From NCBI GenBank assembly GCA_035222895.1, contig JAVYIG010000413.1, positions 157,501-221,500 of the forward strand: a DNA stretch of 64,000 nt, in the 5' to 3' direction. Source of the DNA: Strongylocentrotus droebachiensis (lineage: Eukaryota; Echinodermata; Echinoidea; Camarodonta; Strongylocentrotidae). Of the stretch, positions 12,601 to 25,124 are shown in pieces. Numbering within the stretch: the first letter of the stretch is position 1; every line of letters begins with the position of its first letter. The position numbers were made by a program, and so were the translations under genes. The notes under the pieces were generated by a model. It saw only the letters and a list, made by a program, of their open reading frames with translations. It was not told the origin of the DNA and did not search any database.

Positions 12601-13144
12601 ATCATTTGAACTTTTTTAGACCCCTCCCCAGGAGGTTATCAGATCATCAAACTCATCGAGAAATGGATTACCCATTTGCCTGTATGATGCTTGCAGAAAA
12701 GGCATTGGCTTGTTTTATTGACATCTATCCCGTGCTTGATCATGGCTGGTGGAGCAGGCTTGTCATAGAACAGAGGTAGAAGTGCAGATTTAGTTGGTGG
12801 GTATTCAATCGCCGGTTGATAAGATGCATGGTATGCTGCCCATGTTTAGTTCCTCCTTTTCAAGAAGAGGGAGGCAGTGAAAAAAATACACGGGGGCTCG
12901 GGGCGAAATAGCCCCCCAAAATGCCCAAAAAAGCCCCCGAAAGTCAGAAGAGAGCCCCTGTAAATTTGCATAGAGTTCAATGCAAAACAAATTTTAGAGT
13001 GTTATTTTCATGCAGGCAAGCTTGAAAAGTAGCCCCGAAAAATAAACATTATTTTTTCCCTGGAGGGAGGGCCTGATTGATCTACTTCTGTTCTGTTGCT
13101 CTTGCATCATCTATTCAACTCTTGACAGGACCAACAACAATGAA

Positions 13145-13562
13145 TGTGAATATACATATTGGGGATCCGGGACAACGCCCCTGCCCCCTTCACATTTATG
13201 TAAATGTTTTACCTGGGGCTCCTTCCTTAATATTATTCAGTAGGTCCTAGGAGAGCCCTGTACCAAAACAGGCGGTCGTATAACCACAAACCAATGTGAT
13301 CTTACATTATAACATTGGGGCTGTGGCACGACGCCCCCGCCCCCATCACACATATATGAATATTAATATTTTGTTGGGGGCTTTTATCCTTACAACGTTG
13401 AGAAGGTCATTAGGAAGCCCTGTACCAAAAATGGCGTTTTGTACAACCACAAAAAACAACAATATTTTTAATTTTGGGGGCTCCTGTACCCACACCCTTA
13501 AATTAAATTTTTTGCCTGTGGCTCCTAGCCTAATATCATTTAGTAGGTCCTAAGGAAGGTCT
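13145..13562 (-). repeat. Tandem ~165-bp repeat cluster, inverted right arm
   Basis: Read in reverse, this holds about three units of the 12205-12600 repeat (GTACAGGGCTTCCT, GACCTACTGAATAATATTA, GGGGGCGGGGGCGTCGTG). The two clusters are mirrored around about 540 bp of spacer containing further GCCCC-rich pieces. Confidence 0.8.
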
Positions 13563-15216
13563 ATTTAGAGATATTCCCGCTCCTGTGGTGACGAAAAAAA
13601 GAAATGAAACATAGCACACATATATCGTAATTTGTCCTCCTTGTTGGAAATCTTGCCCCACCACTCTGCCCCTGACTGATCTTACACCACTGAGACATTA
13701 AGTAGACCAAGCAGGCCCATTATCATAGTTATTTAAGAAGCTAGTAATTGTTTATACAACAATATTGTTTTTGTAGAAAGTAGCTTCTAGTAGGACTTAT
13801 GGACCTCCAAATTATATAGCGGGGGGGGGGGGGGGGGGGGGGGTGGACCAGACCATGAGCCTAGTTACTGCACGGAGAGGGGTGAGAGGGGTGACAGGAA
13901 AAATACAGAATGTAAACATAAATATGCATGCAGGTTTAGAAAAACTAAACATTCATTAATTTGAGACATGGTTAATTTAAAGCAAACTCAGAAAATACAT
14001 GTAATAGTTAATCAATTCCATGGATACATGCTTAAAGGTTTACATACGAAATATAAAGAATCAATTACTTTAAATAGCCAAATCAAAAAACAAAATGAAA
14101 TACAATATAGGGAACAAAATAAACGAAGAGTAAGGCTGCCGTGCATGGTTATGGAACAAAATAGATAATAACAGAACAAACACATAACAATATACATACT
14201 ACCTGTCAATTCATCATACACATTGAGAACAGGGAAATGTTGTTTGTTTGTTTTTAATTTGTCTAAAACCATATTATCTTGATGGAATTTAGTATTGTAA
14301 AAGGCAACCCATGCTCACTGTCTCCCGCAAGTTTGAAATAGGGTCTTACTGTCAGGGTCATTATGTAGGAGAGGTTGGTAATCATAAAGCATTGTCTTAC
14401 TATACATGTTTTTTATCTTTTTTTTTCTCTTTATTTGAAAAGAAAAAAGAGGAAGGAAACAAAATGTAACAATTATTTATCATTATCCCTGTATTATATT
14501 CCAGAAGAGACATGCAGTAGTAGGTTAATTTTTTGTCATTCCTGGTTATTGTCATCTTTACTCTTAAACTCAATTAGCCTATCTATGTTACACTATAATA
14601 ACTTTGAAATTTGTTAACTTCAATGTTTGAACAAAAAAAAAAATTGAAATCAATAAAATTTGAATTTGAATTTATGAAATATCCCCAGCCCCCCTTTCAC
14701 CCCCCCCCCCGCCCCCCCTGCCGCCTACGCCTATATGATGACGACTCAAACATTCAAATGTCAACATTTATATTTATTATTGAAATATATCGTCTTGTCA
14801 ACAAAGTAAATTTTCATAAGTTTGACTCTCAGTTGAGGGGGGGGGGGGGGGTTGGAAGATTTCCTACAAGGGGGACATATTACGATAGGGAGCGTGGGAA
14901 ATATATTAGCTAGATTATTGGGATGTCTCTATATTTTATCAAAGCTAAAAAATTAAAAAAACTTTAAAAAAAAATAATACAGGGGACGCCACCGTTCGCA
15001 TAATGCCTTATGGTCACAAAATCGTATCTTATCTCGCTTAAAATCTTGATAATCTAATTTTCTTTATACTTATATGGAAAATATATTGTGCAATATTGTA
15101 TATTTACAAAAAGCTTGAATATGGTTTATAACTTAATTCCCTACAACCCCCTCTCTGTTGCTTCCTCCCTTTCCTGAGGATTAGGGACATGATAGATCAG
15201 CCCCTTGATGGCAACA
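13563..15216. other. Intergenic, repeat-derived
   Basis: It holds a G run (13820-13843), C and G runs near 14700 and 14836, and a TTTGAATTTGAATTT-type tail at 14655-14685 that resembles a LINE 3' terminus. No host gene was seen. Confidence 0.4.
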
Positions 15217-15830
15217 TACCGTGTGAGTCAAAAAAAAGTTTACGCCTAGAAAATTGCTAATTATTTAAAAAATCATCTATGAACAGTAACTTATTATACA
15301 TCTTATGAATGAGTGTTTCATCCCAAATCATTTGGTACCATTTTTGTGTGGTATGTATTCACGCTTGGATGAACAGGTTGCATTGTTTGCGAGAGTGCAA
15401 AAATTGATTTATGCCAAAGTGATGCCTACAGTATTATGTTGGGATTAGCGGAGTAAAGGGCAAAGTCACACACACCCACACACACGCGCACAAATGTTCG
15501 TTGATATTTGATATTCGATATTTGATATGTGTGGCATGATTGATTTTGTTAGGGATGTTATTTGGATCTGCAAAGACCGAATTAATACCCAAATCCCAAT
15601 TGTTTTATTGAAACATCACATAAGCAACTTTGGCGCAATTCGATTTTTGCACTCTCGCAAACAATGTCTCCTGTTCATTCAAGCGTGAACACATACCACA
15701 CCAAAATGGTACCAAATGATTTGGGATAAAACACTCTTTCATAAGAGATATAACAATTTAATGTTCATCAATGATTTTTTAAATAATTTGCCACTTTCTA
15801 GGTGTAAACTTTTTTTTGACTCACACTGTA
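15217..15830. mobile_element. TA-flanked MITE with ~200-bp inverted repeats
   Basis: The element spans 15219-15828 with TA at each border. The left end reads GTGTGAGTCAAAAAAAAG and the right end is its complement, CTTTTTTTTGACTCACAC. The inverted arms extend about 200 bp and share TTTGCGAGAGTGCAAAAA and the TTTGGTACCATTTT region. A TA target duplication and these ends fit a Tc1/mariner-type non-autonomous element; no transposase is present. Confidence 0.85.
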
Positions 15831-16261
15831 GGCCTACATGTAGTTACACCGCCATCCCCCCTCCCCCCCCCCCCCCCCCCCCACCCCCCACTGAAACACA
15901 CACAAGCTACGTCATCTATCAACTACTTGGACAGGAGTTGTCAATAAGATGCACTTGTACCAAGGAAATACTTCGGGGTGGGTGGGCCGAATGGCACAGC
16001 GTGGTCGGACTGATGGGGGGGGGGGGGGGGGGGGGGCTGGGGCCCGGGATGATGGGTCACGTACATTATCGGGGCAGGCCTTTGATTCTTTTTTTGTGTC
16101 CAGAAATGTATGTTTTCAATAAATGTTTTCTACAAATATTCGGGGCTATGGGGCATCCCTCCCCCCCCCCCCCCTACGGCACAGCCTTGGGTTGTCTTTT
16201 CATTTTTTTAAAATTTCATTATCATTTTGTTTATTGCTTATTTCATTTTCATTTTTTTAAT

Positions 16262-16598
16262 GAATAATGACCCTCATTCGTATTATGAATAGCGACCCTC
16301 TTCTCGCCTTATGAAAAGCAACCCTCTTCTCCTATTATGAATAGTGACCCTCATTTCTTAATATGAATAGCGACCCTCTTTTCCTATTATGAATAGCGAC
16401 CCTCTTCTTGTGTTATGAATAGCGACCCTCTTCTTCGATTATGAATAATGACCCTTATGAATATTGCGATCGACCCTCATTCCGCATTATGAATAGCGAC
16501 CCTCATTCCGCATTATGAATAGCGACCCTCATTTTGTATTATGAATAGGGACCCTTTCTTCAAATTATGAAGAGCGGTCCTTATGAATAGCGACATTA
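16262..16598. repeat. ~26-bp minisatellite
   Basis: A dozen or so imperfect units of ATTATGAATAGCGACCCTC plus a variable 5-7 base tail. Unit length varies from 23 to 29, so it is not a coding repeat. Confidence 0.9.
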
Positions 16599-19075
16599 AC
16601 CCAATTTTTTGGTCTAGGTTGGTGATTATTAAGTCTACTTTAGTTTAAGTCAAGATTTGGTTGGCATGGTTTATAGGGTTAGACAGAAATAACCATCTGG
16701 TATGAGTCATTCTTTAATATAAAACAGAAATTCCCCATGTAGACAGTACTTCTTACGGCTCACACAACAGGGGGAGATTGATCAATTGCTACCGATTTTT
16801 AGATTTTTTAGATTTAGATCTAATTGATTTAAAAATCAGACAGAAGAAAAAATACATATTTCTTTCCCATGTAAAATTAGTAAAATTTTAATTACTGGTA
16901 CGTGTTTCAAAAATTAAGGTAAAATTTACGAAATTACTTGATACGAGTTATCCAATTTTTATCTTAGATTTTAGAACCAGTGAAACTGTACGTTCATGCA
17001 TTCAAACTGTAATCTATGACTTGACCCGGCAAATAATTTTGTTTATGTTGAAAATTCTCATTTGTTTTCCAGCAATAGATAGTTGGAAGTTTCTCGCAGA
17101 AATCCTGGCATGACCTTTGGCTGCATTCTGCATGGTGGAGAGTGCTGTGTGATCTGGTAAGTAAATTCAGTTTGCCCTTTTTTTCTTCTTTCTGTCTTGT
17201 TTGTTCAACAAAAGAATAATACATGTATGACTGCACATTATTGTCTCATACCGCCATACAATTTGGAAATAGACTACCGGTAGATAGGTTCTGGCACATG
17301 TGCTATTTTTAACATTCAAATAAGTATAGGAAAGCTCCCCCCCCCCCCTCCGAACCGCGTCAATATCTTGAAAAATTACTGTGTGGTACAATGTATTGTG
17401 GAGTGAGAATATGTTATCGACATGACATGACGACATGATAACAGTGTGATTATTTTCTTTTTTTAAGTGACAAATGCCAGTATAAGGTTAATTTGTACAC
17501 CTTATTTGTCTTGAATATTATCTGATTTGATAATGAATCTCAATTGAGTTGATGCCATCTGTTGAACGATTATTCATCACATAAATTGATTTGCTGCAGT
17601 AGTCAATTGTATAAATTCATATATTTTATGTTTTCTAAATTCATCCCAGAATACATGGTTGCACTAATGCAGTAAAAGGCATTCTGCAGTTGGAATTACC
17701 ATTGACTGCGAAATGTGGAGGCAATCTGGTGAATATTGAAAACCCAAAGTAACTACTACTTCTCCAGCAGCAAGGGCTATATGATTTCACAGTTGGTGAG
17801 TGACTTAAAAATAACTTCATTTTTTGGCCTGGATGTGATATTAAAGATTATTCTATGCATCTTTTTCACAAAATTGAATACTCCCTATCTGGTACAGCCC
17901 ACAAGCTAGACACCTGGTAGACTATACAGGTAAAAAAAAAAAGGCCGACAAGCTAGACACCAAGTTTTAAAAAAAGACCATGAGCTAGACTCAATACCTG
18001 TATTATGCAGTTTTTTTTAGCTTGGGGGCCTTTTTCACCTAGTGTCTAGTGGGCTTTATGTGTCATGTGACATTTTTATACAAATACATCATGATGGAAA
18101 TTTTTCTAGAAAGAGGGTTGCCATTCATGATTTTATTTTCCTTTTTACCATTGTGATCAATGCCTTCTTTCTTTTTATAAGAAGGTACATGTACATGTAC
18201 ATGTAAAGTGGGGTTTAAAAAAACGTACTTAGCAGAGTGATTTAAAGAGTCATTGTTTAATTGTCATGATTGTCTGAAGATTTTTTGTCTCGTCTGCATA
18301 GCTAGAGCGAGACATAGGTACTGCTTTTTTCCTACGGCGGCATCAACAATTTAAAATCACTCTCGTTTTTAATTGTTATGTCCAAATTTGATGGAAATTG
18401 CACATAACAAATATCAAGCATCACTTTATTATGTGGAAGAAATTTCATGACCAAAGTCAAGGTCAAAAGTCATTATTGTTTAATATTACTTCAGAAACTT
18501 TAAAATATGTAGGCCTATTAATTAGATAAAACTTGCACCCAATCGTTATTAAGGATCATACATGTAGATTATGTGGAAAAATTTTCATATCCAAGGTCAT
18601 GGCCAAAGGTTAATTATGGTCACTTGTGTTTTATTTTGCTTTAAAAATTCAACCTTATGTTAAATTCTCATTTCAAAAGTATATGTCCAAATTTCATTAA
18701 ACCTGCACCCAACAATTATGAGGAAGAAATTTCATCACCAAGATTAAAAATAAATTATGTTTTATTGAATGAATAGTGTTTATGTCCAGTGGTTGGTCAT
18801 TTCACCTGTTTTTAGTTAATTTGGCCGAATGTTACGTAATTTCTCATTACCGCCGGTAGATATCAATCAGTAGTGCTCATACTTAATAGGCAAATTGCGA
18901 GGTGCAGGCAAGACAACGCATGCAGTTTGACTTGTTTTACTATTTTATTTATGCCTATATCTTTATCTTTTTATTGATTTTCAGGTGGAGATGTCCTAAA
19001 TTTGACATGCTTTGTGCTGCAATCTATTGTACCACCAGTTCCAGGAATGTGATCACTCAAATTTACTTTTATCAT
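16599..19075. other. Intergenic or intronic, no gene recognised
   Basis: Two short pieces have exon-like borders (17054-17157 and 17651-17731, each ending TCTG/GT) but stop codons in every frame. 18290-18770 contains GAGACATAGGTA and repeated phrases such as AAATTTCAT-CAA-GGTCA, typical of a degenerate dispersed repeat. Nothing firmer can be said. Confidence 0.35.
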
Positions 19076-19436
19076 AGAGGTGTTGTGGTCTAGTGGATAA
19101 GTCATCCAACTGCAGATCACAAGGTACGGGTTCGAGTCCCGCCGCAGCACTAATGTCATTTGGCAAGAAGTTAATCTACATTTGCCACTCTCCACCCAGG
19201 TGTTAAATGAGTATGTGGTAGGATGCAAAAGTTAATGTGGTTGGATGAGCAAGTGTGCGTTTGTAAAATGGGGACTGGCCAGAATGCTCCCCAGGGAGTG
19301 GAGAACGTGCATACATTGTGTGCGGGCAAGCCTGAATCCGATGACCGGGGTGATAATATATATCTGTAAAGGGCTTAGACACATCGTTGTATTGATGTAT
19401 CGGGTGCTATATAAAAGCGGAATATTATTAGTATTA
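19076..19436 (+). mobile_element. tRNA-derived SINE, copy 1
   Basis: The head folds as a tRNA: GTGTTG pairs with CAGCAC as acceptor stem, with a pol III A box TGGTCTAGTGG (19086-19096) and a consensus B box GGTTCGAGTCC (19129-19139). The anticodon arm contains ACTGCAGATCA, as in tRNA-Cys(GCA), but the stem is imperfect. A non-tRNA body of about 230 bp follows, ending in ATATAAAAGCGG and an ATT-type tail. 21371-21740 is the same element in reverse. Confidence 0.9.
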
Positions 19437-19984
19437 CACCTGTATTATCATATGTGCGATAGCCCAATAACACTATTTTTATGTCTTAGCCTACCTAAGG
19501 TGGTTGTCTGCCGTCTGTCTGTTTCATTTTCGTTCTAGCGATAACATTTGTTTTAAATGTGTTGAATTAACATCAAACTTGGCTCATTTATGTATATTGG
19601 ACTGATCTGACCATGATCTGAGTAGATTTTGGTGTCATGTGATCAGAGGTCACGTACTTGTAGGTTGTTGTTTACATGAAAATTGTTTGTTCTTGTGATA
19701 ACTTAAGAACCCTTTTACGAATCAACTGCAACCTGGTACATGTACATGCTTCAGATAGTTATCTCATTAACTATAGATTTTTTTTAGCTCATATCCTGAG
19801 GAAAAAATAGTCAACATGGATGTGCAATATATTTCAGATCTGGTGAGAATCCATCTAGTTAAGTTTTGTTGTTTATATCTTTAGTTTTCATTATCACTTT
19901 CATATAGCAAAATTATATATCTTTTCTAATAATACATGACTTGTACATATAAGTCTAAATAAAGGAAAAAGTTTATGCCGAAAT

Positions 19985-20310
19985 TCAGGATTTCACCATT
20001 GCGAGCAGATCGACCGTCCCACCCCACATTTTGGTAACTTCTCAATGCCCAGATCTCGTCATTATTTGGGAATCAATGAAACAAATGCTATTGATTGAAT
20101 TAACAGTGCCCTTTGAAATACCAATGATGGTCACAATAGAAAGCTTGACCAGTACAAAGAACTTGTGGCCGAAGTAATTAACAATGGTTACAGTGTGACA
20201 TACCATGCTATCGAGATAGGAGCAAGGGGAAAAATAGATAGGGACAACACAAATAGGCTAAAGTGGGTACTCAGGAAATGTTCAGTCCCTCTTCGCTTCA
20301 GAATATAAGT
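19985..20310 (+). pseudogene. Degraded retroelement C-terminal domain
   Basis: Two adjacent frames carry conserved-looking pieces: CPDLVIIWESMKQMLLIELT followed by VPFE, then YKELVAEVINNGYSVTYHAI followed by EIGARG. I recall the pattern RPD-[IL]-V-...-LELTVPWE ... KY-x-LV ... G-[WY]-x-V ... VE-[IV]-G-x-RG from C-terminal regions of invertebrate retroelement proteins. A frame change separates the two blocks and no start is present, so this is a decayed copy. A PD...E nuclease-like role is inference. Confidence 0.5.
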
Positions 20311-20385
20311 AGGTACGCAGTTTTTGTCATCCCTTTGTCATATTATATGCAAGAAAAGAATCATGGTGGGGGGATGTGAAATGCC

Positions 20386-20607
20386 TTGACCTTTAATCAG
20401 CACTTCTTTCTCCTCAATATTTATTCTCTTTCTTCTTTTTCTTATTTCGTCTTCTTCCGTGTCTTTTCTTCTTCTCCCCCTCTCTCTCATTCTTCCTCAA
20501 CAACCTCTCCACCTTCCTCCTTTAATTCATCTGCTTGTTCTTTCTCCCCTCTCCTTTCTTTCTTTCTTTCTCCTACTTTCTCCCCTTCTCCTATTTATCT
20601 ATACTAA
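20386..20607. repeat. Pyrimidine-rich tract
   Basis: TTCTT/CTCC-rich low-complexity sequence. The plus-strand open frame is a Ser/Phe/Pro artefact. Confidence 0.7.
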
Positions 20608-20672
20608 TAATAATAATATTTAATTTTTATATAGCGCTTAATACAAATGTCTCTAAGCGCTTTACAAGTAGA
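20605..20672. repeat. (AAT)n / AGCGCTT repeat tail
   Basis: AATAATAATAATATT followed by TTATATAGCGCTTAATAC and TCTCTAAGCGCTTTACA, matching the module at 57008-57095. Probably a truncated SINE tail. Confidence 0.5.
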
Positions 20673-21370
20673 ATAACTTTTTTACACTTTATCTCGAAAC
20701 TGTAATGTACCTTTTACTTTATCATCTCTTTAACATTTTTTTACATTGTTTCCTACTCCCAGCCTTTATCCACATGCTCAATGTATGCATGATTAATATA
20801 TAATTGTTAATATACATGATTGATATATAATTGTAACAATAATTGATCAATGATTAATATATGATTGTAACAATGCATGATTAATATATAAATGTAATTA
20901 TGCATGATTAATATATATTTGTAATTGTAATGCATCACTGCTTGTATTTGTATTATATGTCGTGTGACCGGCCATGCTTTTGGCAAGGGAATGTGGACCT
21001 GGGGGATGTTTCACAAAGATCCTAAGTCAAAAGTTAAAAATTATGGAGAGCCATTTGTAGTCTTAAAATAAAATATATTCAAAAGCGAAAATTCAAGTTT
21101 TTTAGACTCTTTATAAATTCCACATCAAGAACATGAAATTTCCTTGATAATAGAAAATATGAATGATATGAATCAACATTTAATGCCTTTAAAATTAACT
21201 TTTACAAAATATTTTCATAGATGTTAACGGCTTTCCATAATTGTTAAGTCCAACTTAGAGATAAGTTCAACTTAGAATCTTTGTGAAACACCCCCCTGGT
21301 ATTGAATGTACACATGTTGTCATGTATTCCTTTTGTTAGAAAATAAAGGCAAGATTTAACAACATACTCT

Positions 21371-21740
21371 TTAATAATAATAATAATAATAGCTATAGTT
21401 CTTATAAAGCGCTTTTCAGGACCGAAGGCCCTCTCAAAGCGCTTTACAGATATATATATTATTACCTCGGTCATCGGATTCAGGCTTACCCGCACACAAT
21501 GTATGCACATTTTCCACACCCTGGGGAGCATTCTAGCCAGGCGTCATTTTTACAAGCGCACACTTGCTAATCTAAGCACATTAGCTTTCGCATCCTACCG
21601 GGTACCCATTTAACACCTGGGTGGAGAGTGGCAAAATGTAGATCTATGTCTTGGCAAAGGACATGAGTGCCGCGGTGGGACTTGAACCGCGGACCTTGTG
21701 ATCCACAGTCCGGACATATCCACTCTTCCACGACACCTCT
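21371..21740 (-). mobile_element. tRNA-derived SINE, copy 2
   Basis: The reverse complement aligns end to end with 19076-19436: tRNA-like head, CCACTCTCCACCCAGGTGTT, GAATGCTCCCCAGGG, CATACATTGTGTGCGGG, AAGCCTGAATCCGATGACCG and an ATT tail. The B box is GGTTCAAGTCC (21678-21688 on the complement). The tail has an extra AAAGCGCTTT segment absent from copy 1. Confidence 0.9.
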
Positions 21741-21776
21741 ACAATAATCATTTATCTAAGTTATTATTAACCTCTA

Positions 21777-22302
21777 TTAAAGTTACTATGTCCCATTTGC
21801 AGGCCAAAAACATGAAAAGGTTAAATTCCAACGGCATTTGAAAGTTAATATTAATTTAGAACTTCCCTAAAAAAAAAGGGGGCCGGGGCTTGAAAATGTC
21901 TTTAAGTGGGAAAAAAACGAATATTAGTTGTCGAATCGACTTAAGAGCTATAGAGCCAGTAAGTATTGGTAATAGTCTGATTTTCAGACCATTGTACCGA
22001 ATGGTCATACGTTTTATGCTGCGCAAAGATTCAATCAGTTTAATTTTGGCCATTACAAGAAGTGGGTTATTGATGTAGCAAATGCTCATGTACCCTTTAC
22101 AGCTCAATTTATGTATGTTTTTACCAAAGAAGAAAAAAAGCCAGTCAGTCACTCAATCGTGTCCGACAGTCTAGTCTAGCAAGTAAACAGATTTCCTTGC
22201 ATAATTTGAATATTAGGACACTGCTATTACGTTAAAATTTCACAGATAGGACATACATGACATGTATTCATAATTCCTGTAAAACGGACACAGTATCTTT
22301 AA
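21777..22302. mobile_element. TTAA-flanked MITE, family A, copy 2
   Basis: TTAA lies at 21777-21780 and 22299-22302. The interior matches 8481-9012 (GTCCCATTTGCA, CTGCGCAAAGATTCAATCAG, AAGCCAGTCAGTCACTCAAT). The end is slightly shorter than in copy 1. It lies 36 bp from the SINE. Confidence 0.85.
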
Positions 22303-22829
22303 AATATGTACAAACCTTACTTTTCATTCAACTGAATGAAATATTGAATTTGTAAAAATATGCAAAGATTTTTCATTCTGTCAATATTATTGCAAATGAA
22401 TAGGTGAATGAAATTGTGTTATCACCACGCACATCTTGGTATTAACAACTTTGCATAGTATGCCCTTGGAGATATCTCCATGGTATGCCATTGTTTGAAG
22501 AAAATAAAAAAATTACCAAGTTTTGCTGAGGATTGTACTTTATCGTACAGTCAACCTTGCACAAGTGGAACTCGATTAGATCAAAACGTTGTATTAGTCG
22601 AAGGTAATCTCAATACTCACTACTTATTGTCTATTGTATTTTGCCCATGTAAGTCAAAATTTGTCTAAGTTGAAACTATTTCATAAATCTCATTAGATTT
22701 AACTTATGCAATGTTGACTCTACATGTAATTGCTTTAAATCTCTTTCCCACACTTTACTGGTGAATCTTGTACGTCAATAATCATTAGGTTTCCTTCAAG
22801 ACCGCATTTTTCTCTCTTACAAAGTGTCA

Positions 22830-23030
22830 CTCTTCTGTCAGACATTCCCTCCCTCCCTTTCTGCTGTCACATGCATCATTTTCATTCACATCACCCTTGA
22901 TATTCTCTTTCTTTTTCATATGTTTCCATGATATCTTTGGTAATGCACCCCACTTCCAGATCTCATGCTCTTTTAAGAGACTCATCTTTCTCAACACATG
23001 ATCATTCCATCTCAATCAACTTCTCTTTAC
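22830..23030 (-). pseudogene. LINE C-terminal fragment
   Basis: The minus frame reads MRWNDHVLRKMSLLKEHEIW and, later, NENDACDSRKGGREC. This resembles the RWYGHVLR...GRPKKTW...DA.DR..WRE tail that follows reverse transcriptase in many invertebrate LINEs. It is short, degraded and has no adjacent RT. Confidence 0.5.
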
Positions 23031-24740
23031 CACTTCCACCAGAGTTTCTTCTATACCCAACTTTCACTCGAGCTGACTTGAAATGATAAACATGTTTAAA
23101 AAATACAATTTGGCTTACCGGTATATAGCAACTTGCCATTTAATTTCTATTTTTATTTCAATTCAATACATTTCAGTTCAAATTATTGATTTATTTTAGG
23201 CTTTTTATGATCGCAAGAGTGTCGCCTAAGATTTCAGTGAAATATCCTCTTCATATTAAAGTTGTACTTTGAATGTTTGGAGCATTATTTTTATTAGTTT
23301 GAAATATTATTCAACAAAAGGACCATTTGGAGTATTGTATCATAATCATTATATTTCCTTTTGATATGTTTATACATACATGATTACAAATTGAATGACT
23401 AATGTGTACATAAACTTGCATAAACACTATTACGTGATTTGTTATTGTCTTCAATTGTAAAGATAGTAGAATTAATATATACAACATTATATGAAGAGAA
23501 TACCCGACAATGCAAGAATCATTGATTCAATTATTATGATCAATTGGACTTGGTTTTATTGAGAAGATCAACTTTTGTGATATTGATTCTCATTTTAAAT
23601 TTTTCTAAAGACCTTCTCAACTCTAACAGTGATTAGCATATATCTATGGTTCTAAATAACTCAGATTTCATTTCAGCATTAATACAATGTTTAGAAATAT
23701 GAAATGTTATTGATATAAATTCCTTCAAATAATACTCACATACCATGGGATTGAATTTTTGTTTGTAATTGACATAATTTCTTCTTCCAGTCCATATCAT
23801 CATACATCGAGTTCACAATATAGTACCTGTATCATTGTTGATCTCAAAATATTCACAACATATCACAACAGACATGTATTTACATTTTCAAGACAAATTA
23901 TTACATTGTATGGCTAAATTGATTGAATTGTATGACCAAATTCCTAAATTGTATTGTTATATCGCTATCCTCAGTTCATATGATTTATCAAGTCACTTGA
24001 TCATCAATTCCATTTGAATTCTTACAACATGTCTCACTGCAAATCTTACTACAGTATGTGTTATGATGGGAATCATATTTCAGATTCAGACTCCATAATA
24101 ATGGAATATACATGTAATGCCCATAAAATAATAATGCATTTCCGCTTTATGAATAATTACCTTTTTACATGACATTCATGATGTAAAGTGCCCCTTCTTC
24201 TCTCTATAATTCCCTCTTACTTTTAACACCCCCTCTCTTTTACTCTTTTCCCATCCACCTGCCTACGTTTCATCCTATTTTATATCCTTGTTTTACATAA
24301 TAAGTTTCCATCATGATGTATTTGTATTTGATCAATTGAACATCATTGACTTATCCATCAATAATTACAATAATAGTAACATATGCTTTAAAAAAAAAAA
24401 AAAAAAATCATAGGTAAATTTAGAAGCAAAATCACAGCATTAAATACTGTTCCAATCAGATGTCGGGTCATTTATACACAAGTAATGTAAGAAAGTCCTT
24501 GAGAGGGAAAAATCAAATATTTATTTTTAAGATGAGATCTTTTGTTAAAAAGCCATGGTTTAACGCATCACTTAATTTTGCAATGTCGTCCAAGCGGCAT
24601 TATATAAATGAATTATTCAAAACTGTTCATCTTTACAAAGTTATCATTAAGATGCTTAAGATTATCCAAAAAAGGTTCTCTTCTATATCTGAACTTTTAA
24701 CATTGCATTACTTTTCAATTAAATCTGGTATCGCCGAAAC
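23031..24740. other. Intergenic, AT-rich
   Basis: No gene recognised. An A run lies at 24390-24407. The frame at 24460-24771 includes KKPWFNASLNFAMSSKRHYI, faintly like the linker between LINE endonuclease and RT, but too weak to call. Confidence 0.35.
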
Positions 24741-24748
24741 CACTGGCC

Positions 24749-24820
24749 CGTATCTGTGGTCTAGTAGTTAAGGCATTGTCGTTCTCTGCCAGTGACACAG
24801 TTCGATTCTTAGTGGAGACA
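24749..24820 (+). mobile_element. tRNA-like SINE head, second family, copy 1
   Basis: It contains GTGGTCTAGTAGTTAAGGC (A-box-like) and AGTTCGATTCT (B-box-like) spaced as in a tRNA, with GTCGTTCTCTGCCAGTG between. It is degenerate. The nearest shape is tRNA-Glu-like; this is tentative. Confidence 0.55.
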
Positions 24821-25124
24821 TTTTTTTCAACCTTTGCAAAGAAACTAAAAAAGAGGACAATAATGGGAAACTTTGCTTTAAGCTACACAACCATCATTGC
24901 ATAATTTCCTGTCGCATTATATATATATACATATTATGTCATGACTAATAATGACTTAAATGGAAAGACCTCTTCTCTGAGTACAGTAATACACCACAAA
25001 ATATCATATTAAAAAAAAATCTTCTGATTATGAACACTTTGATAAGGTACATATGAATTGAAATATAATACAGATGATGACAAATGACAATCACCTGGTT
25101 GCCCGAATATGTGGTGACGGACTT

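Noticed and set aside
17054-17731. Two exon-like pieces ending TCTG/GT
   Set aside because: All frames contain stops and no protein motif is visible. A non-coding transcript cannot be excluded, but there is no positive evidence.
19079-19151. A functional tRNA gene
   Set aside because: The anticodon stem is imperfect and the same head plus long body recurs at 21371-21740, so it is a SINE.
24460-24771. 103-codon frame with KKPWFNASLNFAMSSKRHYI
   Set aside because: Only faintly like a LINE segment between endonuclease and RT. It runs into a SINE head, so I did not call it as a gene or element.
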